A DNA stretch of 64,000 nt from Sesamum alatum (Eukaryota; Streptophyta; Magnoliopsida; Lamiales; Pedaliaceae): NCBI GenBank assembly GCA_034509735.1, contig JACGWO010000006.1, positions 34,341,141-34,405,140 of the forward strand. The letters are read 5' to 3'. The number at the start of each line of letters is the position of its first letter. The stretch's first letter is position 1. The notes below the pieces were generated by a model that ran no database searches, was not told the origin of the DNA, and saw only the letters and a list, made by a program, of their open reading frames with translations. Below are positions 1-11,203 of the stretch, in pieces. A program made the position numbers and the translations under genes.

Positions 1-149
1 TTTCTTTATCTTTTTTTCTTGCTTTTATTTTCCTAGCCAAAAAAGAGTGGGGTAATTACAATGACTATTCATTATGGGGGGATTGTGATAAACATAGAAT
101 ATGTGGGAGGGGAAACCTATAAATTTGACCATATTGACTACAAATTTGT

Positions 150-215
150 GGGACTTGGTAGTTTGAATGAGTTAAGCAAGTAGGGACTTGGTAGTTTGAA
201 TGAGTTATGCAAGTA
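150..215. repeat. 33-bp tandem duplication
   Basis: Two adjacent 33-bp units beginning GGGACTTGGTAGTTTGAATG differ at one base (aagcaag versus atgcaag). They lie just upstream of the Mutator-like coding remnant, possibly in its terminal region. I could not find a matching inverted terminal repeat downstream. Confidence 0.8.
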
Positions 216-3092
216 TGTGGGGATTCGTGGGGGAGTACTTTCATTATAAAAGAAGAAAACTTGATGAAAAGAATCACTTCAACTTCAGCCTTGCAAGAAA
301 TATTTGTTAAATTTGAGCCTGTGAGGGAGCTAAATATTTATCTGAATTGGCAGGTATTGGTTGAGGAGGGTTATGAATCTGATGATAATGAAATTGTGGG
401 TGGTTTGAATGAGTATAGGTCTTCTTTAGGGGGTGAAGAGTTTGATGATAGTGACAGTGAGTATGAATATAGAATGGAAGAAGATCAGGATGAGAATGAA
501 GATGTTGCAGCTGAAAATGATGAATGGGTATTTCAGGGGGAGGAATTAGTAGATAATATGGTGAAAGAGGCAGAGGAGGGCAACAATGGTGAGGCCAGGG
601 TTTAGGATGAGAATGCAGACGGGCTAAGGGTCGATGACTGATATATATGATTGTTCTTGTGAGGAGAACTTGGTATGCAGTGATGATGATTTTAACTCTT
701 ATAAGGGGTCTGATGCAAATGATGAAAAAGGAGAAACAATGCCTATTTTTAACCCTTCCTGCATATTTGACCCTCACTTTGAGTTAGACATGATTTTCAG
801 CACTAAGGAAGAGTTCAGAACTGCAATCCAGTCACATGCAATTAAAACAAAAAAGAACATAAGGTTTGCAAAAAAGGACAGAAAATATGTGCATGCAAAG
901 TGTTTTGATAAAAATTGTCAATGGAGAATACATGCTTGTCAATTGAAAGGTGAGTGCACCTTTAAAATTAGGGATTATATTACTGAGCACACATGTAATA
1001 TATCATTCAATGTGAGGAACATGAAATTCATTTGGTTGTCCAAAAAATACTTTCAGAAGTTCAAAACTGACCCTAAAAGAACAGTTACAGGGTTCATAAA
1101 TGATGCAATATAAGATGTAAGATGCAATATTACAAGAAATTAAGCTTCAAGAGCAAAGAGACTTGCCTTGCTCATGCTTGAAGGCAGTCCTGGTGCATAA
1201 TATGCACTGTTGTGGGATTATGCTGATGAAATCAAAAGAAGTAATCCTGAATCAACAGTGATATTGGACACTGAACAAAATATGTTTAACAGATTTTATG
1301 TATGTCTCCATGCACTCAGAATGAACTTCTTAGCAGGGTGTAGACCAGTAATATGTGTGGATGAATGTCATCTTCAGGGGCCACATTTGGGGGGGGGGGG
1401 TGTTATTAGCTGCTGTTGGTATTGACCCTAACAACTTCTCTGTGGTAATGAGAGAGAACAGGGAGATATGGGAATGGTTTTTAACTCTACTAAAAATGGA
1501 TTTGCATATTGAAGAGGATGTTAAGTATACCTTCATGTCAGATAAACATAAGGGTCTTGTGGGTGCAATGCAAGAGTTGTTCCCGAATGCAGAACATAGG
1601 TATTATGTTAGGCATCTCCGTTCTAATTTTAAGACTTATGGTTATAGAGGTTTGGCATTCAAAAATGGTTTGTGGAAGATTGCAAGGGCAACAATAGTTA
1701 GTTAATTCAATCAAAGGATGCAAAAATTGAATGACTTGGATGAAGGGCTTATGCATGGTTTAATGACAAACCTGCAAAAGAATGGAGTAGATCACACTTT
1801 TCCACTTATCCTAGGTGTGATATTTTGTTAAATAATGCTTGTGAATGCTTCAATAGCGACATCCTAGAAGCAAGGGACAAACCAATATTTTCAATGCTTG
1901 AATGACTTATGGAGTATTTAATGAAGAGACTTCAAGTCAACATAGATAGGGTTTTGGAAAAAGTAGAAAAGAGTTTTGTGTCCTAAAATACAAAAGATAA
2001 TTGACAAGAACATTGAGAACCTTGGTGATTGTATACCCATTAAGTCTGATGACAAGCATTACAAAATCTCTTGCTTTGATGGGACACAATATAGTGTTGA
2101 CCTTGGGAATAGGACCTGTGGGTGTAGAAAGTGGGACTTGAGTGGGATACCTTGTAAAGATGCTGTGAGTGCAATTTCTTTCAAGGAGAGGACATAGAGA
2201 AATACACACATCAATGTTACAGGGTTGAAACTTTTATGAAGGCCTATCAGCATGCCATATTGCCAATCAATGGAAGGGATGAGTGGAATAAAAGTGACTA
2301 CAGTCCACCAGTGACCCCAAAGCCTTTGAAGAGAGTTAGAAGGCCTCCCAAATCAAGAAGACTTGAACCAGATGAGCCAGAAGAAAAGAAGAGGTGCTCC
2401 AACAATGAAGGATTGTTCATCCAAGATCAAAAGGCAACAAACCACTGTCGAGTGTGGGAAATGTGGGATACAAGGACATAATGCTAGACGTTGTGCAAGC
2501 AAATCTGTTGGTGTTGAGCCTATCCCAGATGCTTCTAGCCAAGTCCCTCCAAATGAACAACCACAGAAACTTCCAGTATGACTTTATTACCTAAACTGTG
2601 TTGCTAAGTATTACTTTAAATAACCCAGTTATTAAATATTTGTGTTGTTCTTATCAGGTTAGGAGAAAAGGTAAGCAAGTGATGTAAGAAGCAGAACCAC
2701 ATGTAGTAATGTAGAGGAGAACAAGAAGTGTAAGAATCTCAATAACTTTCTGTTAAAACTGTTGCTCTTGTGTTGCTGTTTTTTACTAATTTGAGTGTTC
2801 GTTGTATATAGGGACATATCCCAACTGCATCTTCAGTCATTAGAACTAAAAGCCACCAAAGCCATCTACAACTGCACCAACAATGTTTCATCGATTCCAA
2901 CAGTGCCAGAAGGGAGTCAAGATTAAGGAGCCAGCTCTTTTTGTTGATGCTGAAAAAGGTGGAAGGGCAATGGATGAGCAAGGGAGTTCAGGATCAACTC
3001 CATCCATTGTCAAGGGTGGAAGAAAATTTGTCACTATGGTAAATCTTAGCAATGTTGTAACTCAGCTGAACAAGAGCAAGAAGAAGGTTTAA
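207..3092 (+). pseudogene. Mutator-like (MuDR/MULE) transposase, broken
   Basis: Degenerate cut-and-paste transposase gene of the plant MULE superfamily. Reading along the strand there is an acidic N-terminal region (about 360-600), then a MuDR DNA-binding-type domain (about 770-1010; pattern F-S-x-EEFR...C-x4-C-x-WRIHAC...H-T-C). A MULE catalytic domain follows (about 1342-1640; VDECHL, then SDKHKG, then FPNAEHR). Next come a SWIM zinc finger (about 2125-2170), a CCHC knuckle (about 2450-2495; C-x2-C-x4-H-x4-C) and a basic tail (to about 3092). A plausible GT-AG intron lies at about 2578-2657. Damage: stop codons and frameshifts split it into at least five pieces, including one at a 12-G run (1389-1400). 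The SWIM histidine is Asp (CKDA, where C-K-H is usual) and the Cys before the conserved RHL is Tyr. Domain order and spacing are those of autonomous plant MULEs; terminal inverted repeats were not identified. Confidence 0.85.
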
Positions 3093-3143
3093 ACACTTGG
3101 AGTATTTTGCCAAAAAATGTAGTTGCAACTTAGTTGTTGTAGT

Positions 3144-3300
3144 TGGTAGTCTTTTGGCAGAAACTGTAGTATTTTTGGTTGTGAACAATGTCTAGTATTT
3201 TGGCAGAAACTGTAATCTTTTTGGCAGCAAGAAATGCAATTACATGTACAGTTTCAATTTGGCAGGCACACTTGTATTCCTTTGGCAGAAACTGAAACAA
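3144..3300 (+). repeat. Dispersed TTTGGCAGAAACTG motif cluster
   Basis: The motif TTTTGGCAGAAACTGTA occurs twice almost perfectly (about 3153 and 3199). Shorter versions (TTTTTGGCAG, AATTTGGCAG, CTTTGGCAGAAACTG) continue to about 3293. The cluster sits directly 3' of the transposase remnant and may be its 3' untranslated or subterminal region. Function unknown. Confidence 0.55.
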
Positions 3301-3601
3301 TTACAGTTCACTAGTTTCAATTGGAATTCAATGCAAGGTCTAGTTTTTGGTATATGGAGTTATGGCTTTTGTATATGCTTATGTGTTTATGTGTCTTTGG
3401 CAAGAACACTTTTATTACATAAACTGTCTTTTCTGTATATGTATATAATGTAGGAAGAGACTTAAAAATTGCAGGGCTTGTACTACACTGATAACAAAAT
3501 TACAGGGGCAATATAGTGATAACAAAACACATTTCCAAGATTGCACTACACATTTTCAACAAAATTAGAATACAATTTAATACAACTACACACAGTTTTT
3601 C

Positions 3602-4000
3602 CTACTGAAAACAGAGCATAAAGAACAAAATAAGAAAGCAACAAACTGTAGCAAATTTCATGTTTCTGCAAGTTCTCTTCATTTTAGCAAAGTTCTCCTC
3701 AAACTTCTTCAGTTCTTCGATCTTAGCTTCATACCGGGAACATTTTGCCAGCAATCCAGGAATTACAACCTTTGCCCGAGAACACATTGGTGGATCTTCC
3801 CAAGAAAAAATCCACAGCCTCAGAAATGAGAAAAAAAATCTTGAAAAAAACAAGAAAACCGAGGGGAACTAGAGGGGAAAAAATGAGAGAATTACCTTGT
3901 AATCACGACAAGAATGGAACCTTCTACCTGGATTCGTATTAGTCCATGAAGTCCTCACCATTGCCTTTTTTACACAGTAACAGAACATTGAACCTTTCAT
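3602..4000 (-). pseudogene. GRF-type zinc-finger protein remnant
   Basis: Two-exon plant gene remnant. Exon 1 (about 3896-4000, starting MKGSMFCYC) carries the first half of a GRF zinc finger: C-Y-C, then RTSWTNTNPGRRFHSC. A GT-AG intron of about 77 nt (about 3819-3895) separates it from exon 2. Exon 2 encodes WEDPPMCSR followed by a short coiled-coil-like stretch (KIEELKKFEENFAKM) and a hydrophobic C-terminal segment (CCFLILFFMLCF). This order (GRF finger, coiled coil, terminal hydrophobic helix) is familiar from small plant GRF proteins often found beside transposons. The frame entering exon 2 does not match exon 1, apparently because of a shortened T-run, so I call it broken. It is convergent with the upstream MULE remnant. 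Confidence 0.6.
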
Positions 4001-4875
4001 GGAAGATATGGTGGAGACGAGGAGTTGGGAAGATGAGGAAGACTTCCATTTTTCCCTTTTTGTTAGTTGGGAAATAAGTTTTGGAGGAAAAATTACCATT
4101 CTTCCCTCCTAAAATGTCCAACTCAATGCCATGTCACACTAGAGTGCCACATGGGACTAAAAATACCCAAATGAAATGGCATGTGCAAAATTCCTAAAAT
4201 TGTACTCCAGAGTACCACATTTACAATTTTTGCAAGTTAGTGTTAAAATGTCAGAACTATGTAACTTAGTGGACTAGAATTATTTGCGGGAAAACTTAAT
4301 TGACCAATTTTTTTTCCCTTATATTTTCCCTCTCAACCATTGCTCCACGTTTCTCTCTCATCTTATTCATACGTTTCTTTTCTCACAAACACCCTCGTCT
4401 CTCCTTTCAATCTCATTTCTCCATGTTTCTCTTCTCACAAACTTCGCCCATCTCCCCTTTCAATCTGCACTTGATAGGATTATTAATTCAAGTTGCAGAC
4501 TGGTGCTAGCACACAACAACAAAAAGGTGGCTTTAGTGACTCACTATTTGGGACACTTTTAAAATTGACCTGCAAAATAGAGTTATGTGGACCATTATTT
4601 TTAAAAAGTTTTTGTAAGATTTTTATAGGAACATAATTAGAGGCTCAAATCCTAAAAGACCGTGAAAGAAAATATTTTTCAGTCCACTTAGCCCACTTAT
4701 TGAATTGTTAGCCCACTGATAATTATTAAAAAAAATAAAAAAATTGATTTGTTGTTTTCACACCATAAAAACCCCTTTCACACAACACCTTTCTTCTTCT
4801 TTTCTCAACAAAATCGATTGATTTTCAAGCAAAAGAATCATTCGTTTTCCATCTAAATCTTCACTTGTTCTATAG

Positions 4876-4955
4876 TGTAAGTTTCTTTTGCATGTTGATT
4901 TCTCAGAAATTTTTGCTTTATACTGAGAGTTTTAGTTGGCTTGTTTTTGTTAGAA
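4876..4955 (+). repeat. 80-bp direct repeat, copy 1
   Basis: The sequence around TTTTGCATGTTGATTT...GAGTGTTTTAGTTGGCTT recurs about 2 kb downstream (6914-6998) with roughly 80% identity by eye. It may mark the ends of an old element or repeated leader-like exons. No coding potential is seen. Confidence 0.55.
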
Positions 4956-6913
4956 ATATTTCTTCACAGCAACAACAATTGCTTTAGTCGAGGATCGAGT
5001 TTGCCAAGCTTCAATTTAGGTGAATTTCTTTTGTTGACAAGTCGAGTTCTAGAGCATAGTGATTTCTTTTGGTGTTTAGTGATCTTAAAATGTTTGATGT
5101 GTTCAGTGCTTGGGTGAAGTTGATGGTATAGTGTTAGAGCATCAAGCAATTGGTTCAATGAATCTAAAAGAATTTAAGTGAATTTATTTTCTATCTTTTT
5201 TTGATTGAAGTTAGATTAGTCACACACATTGAAGGACAATATGAGAAAGGTGTCTTATGTTAGCCCTCAGAATACAGTCCAAGTCACATTCGGTCAAATT
5301 TGTTGAAGTGGAGAAAGCATATTGTTGTGCTATCGTTGTAACGCCTTACAGCCAGCCATCATTTCTGCTCTCTAGGGAATTTTATCAAATTATGATATAA
5401 CAACTTCGTATTTATTTTAATTTAAATTTTGTCCAACTTTTTGATTGTAAAGGTTTGAGTTTGTGAGTGAGTCAGGTGCGGAATTTATCAAGTCCACACA
5501 CAAAAGTGAAGTGGTGCAAGCAACCTTTGTCGTCAATAATTCTTATTATAGTTGCATTGTCATAAACCACATTGTAATTAGTTCTTTCCTACCGTGTTCT
5601 TGTTAAAATGTTGAATGCCGTTTTGACACATTAGTTTTCACTTCTTGAAGAGGAAAATATGAGGTGTATCCAGATGTGTGTGGACTTGCAAGGGACTTGT
5701 TCCATGGTCATGATGTAGGATATCTGTAGATTGTTTCAATCTTATAGACGTCCTATTAGCACTTTTCTTGGATTATCATAAATATGCTCACATATTATAT
5801 GTCTTGAAACATTTTTCAAGATTCATGTGCTGCAACTCATTATTCGTTACAAATAAATAATTAAGAGTACTAAGTGGATGCATCATGCAATATTATGTTC
5901 TTCAAGATTTTGATGTATGACTCTATTTACGGCCGACATAGTCATTGGACACCATGAATGTAGTGGGAATCCTAAAAAATCAAGTATTTCAAATTCATTA
6001 AAATAAATCTATGTGCTGTTGATTTCATCATTAAAAGGAATATACATCTAAACCAAGTCGGGGTGGCATCTGTTCACTCATTTATTGGTTTTTTTTTTAT
6101 AGAAGGTTGTGTATTGATATTATGTATGTGTGATCTAGGTGAGGGTTTTATCTAGGTATGATATCTTGTTTTCTTCCAGATTTAGTATTCGTTTGATTTT
6201 CGTTACGATTATCTGACACTCTTCCTATCTTTTTATACCAATTTTCAGGTTCCCTTAGATTTCAGTAGAACTAAGATCGGCAGTGCTGCCACTTGATTGG
6301 GCGGGCTTCAAATCTAGGCTTGCAAATTATTTGTTTTGCAGTCTAGAGGTATCTTACTAGTTTCTTTCGATAAATATTTGTATTCATTCCTTCTCTTTTC
6401 ACCATTCCTACATCTTTAATATTGCATGTGTTGTGGTTGCTTTCATGTTGAGAATAACAATTTTGTAATGGATGCCATCAATAAATAGATATCATTAATT
6501 AATTGTTCTCATGTCAATCCCTTCATGAATTATGTGATTCCAATCCTACCTCTATTATTATTATTTCTTTTTTCTTAATTTTCCCCATGTAGTTATATCT
6601 AAATTAGATTCTTTTGACAACAACCAACATTTAAAGCCCAACTTGTGATGGAAAATATTTTAAAAATGTATATGTGATTGTTGAATATGACTCTATGTTT
6701 CTTCTTGGTTTTTGCTCAGAGTTATTCAAAGAATTGGAGTTTAGGCTAGAAGAATTATATATGATGCATAAGAGTTGGATTCATCGACTAAGGTATTTTC
6801 TCAGTTCTTCTTTTTGCACTTCCAAGCATGTGCATAATTCTAATATTTTTCTTGTTGATATGAATTTATTTGGGATACATCTACATATGAGGAAGGTGTA
6901 TTGAAATTTGAAA

Positions 6914-6998
6914 TGTAAAGTTCCTTTTGCATGTTGATTTTTCCGAAAACTTGGCTTTCTAGTGAGTGTTTTAGTTGGCTTATTTTTGTTTTGAATAG
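6914..6998 (+). repeat. 80-bp direct repeat, copy 2
   Basis: Second copy of the repeat at 4876-4955, same orientation. It lies upstream of the CACTA-associated coding remnant. Confidence 0.55.
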
Positions 6999-7499
6999 AT
7001 TTTTTGATTTTTCAGTATCAGTAAAATTTACTGCTACAAAATGAAATTTTATGAATTTAAGTTCTACTGCTAAAAGTTCAGCAGTTGTTCCACTTTCAGT
7101 GCTACTGATTTTTTGCTATTCTACTTTCAGAAAATTCAGCAGTTGTTCTACTTTCAATTCTGCAACAGAAAATTCTATGTGAAACTCTTTTCCTGAATTT
7201 TTTACTTCAGAATTTGTGAAATTCTGCTTCGGACTTTCAGCAACAGAATTTCTGTTGTTCTGTTGCTGAAGGTGATGGTATGTTTTTACACTTCAAATAT
7301 TTCATTTGAAGCCCTCAAGCACATCATCCTTCCTTCCTGATCAGGCATTATCTCTTGTTTCTCTAATACTCATGTCTTTCTATTTTCTTATTGTACTTTT
7401 GCCCATCTTTGATAGCTTTTCATTTTTATTTTAGTTTTTATGCTATTTTTGCTTTCTTTTTAATAATTCTATTAATCTATATATAGGATAATACTTCAA

Positions 7500-8081
7500 C
7501 AATGCAAGGGATGTTTTCCCAAGTGGACTCACATTCATTTCAACCTTCATCATCCGCCCAATTGTTACAAGTAATATTTATTTATAAGTTTAGTTCTATT
7601 TGTCATATTTTTCTTAAATATTGCAAATAATATCCTTTTTGAGTGTTGTTAGTTGCATAAACATTATTGAAAAGGAAGAAAGCATGAAGGCAAGAAGATC
7701 AAGTTCAAGGTAGATATAAATGTATTATTTTTTACTATATCTTAATGCTTAACTTTTCTACTTTGATTTTCTTGTGAGTCCATGATGTATATTGAATGCA
7801 TGAATTGTATCTAGGCTATGCGAGTTGATTTGCTGAATTTCAAAACTCTGGAAGAAGTTGTAGCACAAGGTCGATTTAATAGTAAGGATCTAAATCAAGA
7901 AGGTGGAGGATTCAAACTAGGACCCGACGTTTGGGACGTTTACATAGAGGTAGCCCTCAAAGAACAAGAGTTTCTTATCATATCACATGGTCATTTCTCT
8001 ACAATTAAAGAAGTAGTTGGGTCAATAATTGCATGGCCGTCCACTAAGGTAATTCATCTAGTAACAGTAATGATACTTTAG
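7500..8081 (+). pseudogene. CACTA-transposon-associated domain (DUF8039-like) fragment
   Basis: The frame 7818-8081 encodes a region with VVAQGRF, GGGFKLGPDVW, VALKEQEFLI, a TI-x-E-VGS-x-IAWPST block, then loses coding potential. This succession (VA-x-G, LG-x-D-x-W-x-V, then IAWPS) matches the conserved domain found in proteins of plant CACTA (En/Spm) elements. Upstream, an open stretch at about 7485-7570 (TMQGMFSQVDSHSFQPSSSAQL) looks like a separate exon of the same gene. I see no CACTA terminus or main transposase beside it, so it is a fragment. The domain assignment is by pattern recognition. Confidence 0.55.
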
Positions 8082-8319
8082 AATTTAGTTTTATCCTTGG
8101 AAAAGGTATGGTTTTGCATGTATAAAAAGAACAAATTTTGTCTATAAATGGTTGAAAAGGATCACAATTCATGGCTTCTTTAAGGTGTCTGGAAGGCCAC
8201 CCATGTTGTTGAAAATCAATGTACAAGCAGGCCACCCTAGTTGAAACAGATCTACCTAGTTTTCGTAACCTAGAAAAGGTATTTTAGGATATTCCGCGAC
8301 ATGGTTGCTTTATTTTGAG

Positions 8320-8320
<1 letters not shown>

Positions 8321-8377
<57 letters not shown>

Positions 8378-8504
8378 TAACAATAATAATAATAACAATA
8401 ACAATAATAATAATAACAATAACAATAATAACAATAATAATAATAATAATAAAAAAAAATAAAAAAAAATAATAATAATAATAACAATAATAATAATATT
8501 AATA
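8321..8504. repeat. (TAA)n microsatellite at left border of viral array
   Basis: About 180 bp of TAA/AATAAC trinucleotide-type repeat with two short A-rich interruptions (around 8450-8470). The first base matching the viral unit is about 8505, so the array abuts the microsatellite directly. The right border of the array is also in (TAA)n sequence. Confidence 0.95.
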
Positions 8505-9058
8505 ATGGGTATAATTATACACCCGGATCTGAATTAATATGTGTATGTTATAGAATATATTATAAACTTCTTCATACCTTAATCCTAACTGTAGAATACA
8601 AGATAATAAGTCATTAGAACAAACTATATTTTTTGAAAACAAATTTACATAGTTCTAGAATTAATACTAGAAGGCAAATAAAATGGAGTGAAATAGAATT
8701 CCCAGAAAGTTGGATAATTGAGAAAGAAGTTCCAATTTTAAGTCATATAGAAAGTAATTATGCTAGTATTGTTCAAAATCCAGAAGGAAATGTTAGAATA
8801 GACTTTATTAATAACCAACCAAGATGTTTAAGAAGCAATTCTTCAAGATATTCTACAATATCATATTTTTCACCAGTTGAAATTATGACTCCATCTAGAG
8901 CATCCACTTCACAAAATAGAGAAGAAAATAGCCAAGAAGATATAAGAGAAAATAAAGTTGAACAAATAAGGATTCAGTCTAATAATATTGCTAAAGGGAT
9001 ATATAAAGATCCAAGATTAAATGAAGAATTAACTTCAGAAACAAATTTTTGTTTATAA
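8505..9058 (+). pseudogene. Movement protein (ORF1), copy A, C-terminal part
   Basis: C-terminal portion of the viral movement protein, which in this family opens plasmodesmata for cell-to-cell spread. The 30K-type core is cut off by the array border, leaving the end of the core (ELICVCYR region) and the charged C-terminal tail. The frame from 8633 to the TAA at 9056-9058 is open. A one-base loss near 8580 breaks the frame upstream. ORF2 starts one base beyond the stop (ATG 9059). Confidence 0.8.
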
Positions 9059-11203
9059 ATGAATAATTTAAATCTAATTGATTTTAGAAACAGAGATCCC
9101 ATTAGTAGACTATTCTAAAAATAATAGATTTTAGTCCTGGATCTCTAGTTAGAAAAGAAATTCAGAAAGAATTCAAGGAAGAAAGATGGAAACCATTTAG
9201 AAAATGGTTCTTTGAAAACTTTAATATAGCAAACCAAAAAATAATCTCTCAACAATTTTATAAAGAATTAACTATAAGGAATAAAATAGTTGCTTTTGTT
9301 CCCTGGTTTCTCATCAAATATTCAGAACAATATTTAAATGTACTAGAGAGAAAGTATTTTTTAGATAATGGAAAAATTGTTAATAACATATTTCCCCCTC
9401 AACAATCATTTAAAATGAACTCGAATGAAATAGAAATTAATTTCAAAGCATTTTCAAAATTAATTGAAGATGATACCCTAATAATTACAATGGCCCAAAT
9501 TAATGAGTTAATGAAAAAACAAAATTATACAAATTTGTATTTAAATATTATAGGAGAACAAATTACCGAACTAAATAAAAAAATAGATAAAATATCTAAT
9601 TGGCAGCAGGAAATTAATTCTAAAAATACAGTAATTGGTGGACTAAATAAAGAAATCATAGCAAAATCATCAATCCAACCGCCTCCTGAAATTGAAGATT
9701 TCCATTTAAAACCCTTAGGAGAATTAGAAAAATTATTGGATCAAAAATTTAGGGACTTAAAATTAAACACCTTAAGTGATGACATGACAACTGAAAATAG
9801 TAGAAAAAATTTGCCAGAAGGAATAAATAAAATAGAGAAATATGCTAGGAAGCCTATGCAAACAAAATTTTATTATCCTAGGCCCACACCTCAAGACATA
9901 CTATATGAGGAACAAGAGATTTATGACCAGCATAGCTATAATGGGAAACAAATTTATGAATGGAATATTGATGGTTATACAGAAAGACAAATCTACAATA
10001 CTATTCACAGAATGATGATGTATAGTACTGTCTGTAAAGGAAATAATAATACAGATAAGGCTATTGCTAAAATGATTATAGCAGGTTTTACAGGACAATT
10101 AAAAGGCTGGTGGGATAATTATCTTAGCCCGATGGACAGAAATGAAATTTTGAGTACAGTCAAACCAGAAAATATGGAAGAACAAGCAGTCTATACACTT
10201 GCCATTAATATAATAGAACATTTTACAGGGAGATGGTCCGATAATAGTGAAATATTAGAACCCTATTACAGAATTTCCAATGTAAAACTCTAACATCCTT
10301 TAGGTTTTACAAAGATGTCTTCCTTACTAGAGTAATGGAACTCCCAGAATCCAATGATGCTCATTGGAAATCTAGATTCATCGATGGACTTCCTCACCTA
10401 TTCGCTGAAAGGGTTAGGAAGAATCTCAGAAATGGAGGGGTAGCAATAAATTATAATCAATATACTTATGGGAAGTTAATTGGAACTTGCATTCAAGAAG
10501 GTTTAAATCTATGCAATGAAATTAGATTAAATAAACAAATTAAAAGACAAAATTTAACAGAGAAGAAACAACTAGGAGAATTTTGTGCTCAATTTGGAAT
10601 AGAAATGATGCCGTCAGATAGACAAAAAAAATTCCCAAATATAGGACCCCCAGAGGGAAAAAAGAAAAGACATAAAAAACGGAGTGATAGAAAAGAAAAA
10701 AATAAACAAAGAAACATAACCAGAAAAGATGAATGGAAAACTAAAAATAATGTAACAAAAAAGATAAAGAAGATGTTACATTTGCGGTGAAAACAGACCA
10801 CCTTTGCAAATAGATGTAGAAATAAAAGAGCTAAAAGATTAAAAAAGAAGATTAATAGTCTTAAATTAGAAGACCAAGAAAAAGAAAATATAATAAATAC
10901 AATATTTTCTGAAGGAAAAGAATCTTCCGAATCTGAAGAATTAGAAGAAAATAATCAAGATGAATTAGGAAATATAGAAGAGAATCCTGAGAATTTATCA
11001 ACCTCGGATGAATCAAATGAAGAAGAAGATTCTTCTTGTCCATGTAAACAAGGGACTAATGAAGAAGAATCAGATGATGAATTTTATGAATTAATGGCAC
11101 AATTCAAAGATTTGTCAACAGTAAATGTCCTTACAGATAATCATATAGTTGAGTTGCTCAGGAAATTAAGGACCCTGAAATAAGAAATATTATCCTTAGT
11201 AAA
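9059..11203 (+). pseudogene. Coat-protein region of ORF2, copy A
   Basis: Gag-like coat protein part of ORF2. Visible segments are an N-terminal helical region with a coiled-coil-like stretch around 9540-9610, and a capsid core containing FTGQLKGWWDNYL (about 10085-10125). A lysine/arginine-rich nucleic-acid-binding region (about 10610-10780), the CCHC-knuckle region and an acidic Glu-rich segment (about 10860-11090) follow. Breaks relative to copy C: extra bases near 9087 and 9117, a lost A near 10250, several indels near 10625, and three one-base indels within the knuckle region (10765-10805). The longest uninterrupted block is 9415-10293. Confidence 0.85.

Larger units (their letters stand above)
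4001..7480. other. Intergenic, no gene recognised
   Basis: AT-rich sequence with stop codons in all frames. A pyrimidine-rich stretch (about 4300-4460) and a degenerate TTCTACTTTCAG/TTCAGCAGTTGTTC-type low-complexity region (about 7030-7260) are visible. One direct repeat is listed separately. Short open frames here show no recognisable domain. Confidence 0.6.

Noticed and set aside
8284..8487. Minus-strand frame encoding almost only tyrosine
   Set aside because: Translation of the (TAA)n microsatellite; not a gene.
9901..10098. Minus-strand frames recurring in each viral copy (also 18104-18301, 26401-26598, 10861-11043, 31110-31512)
   Set aside because: Exact antisense shadows of ORF2 or ORF4; they recur only because the units are near-identical.
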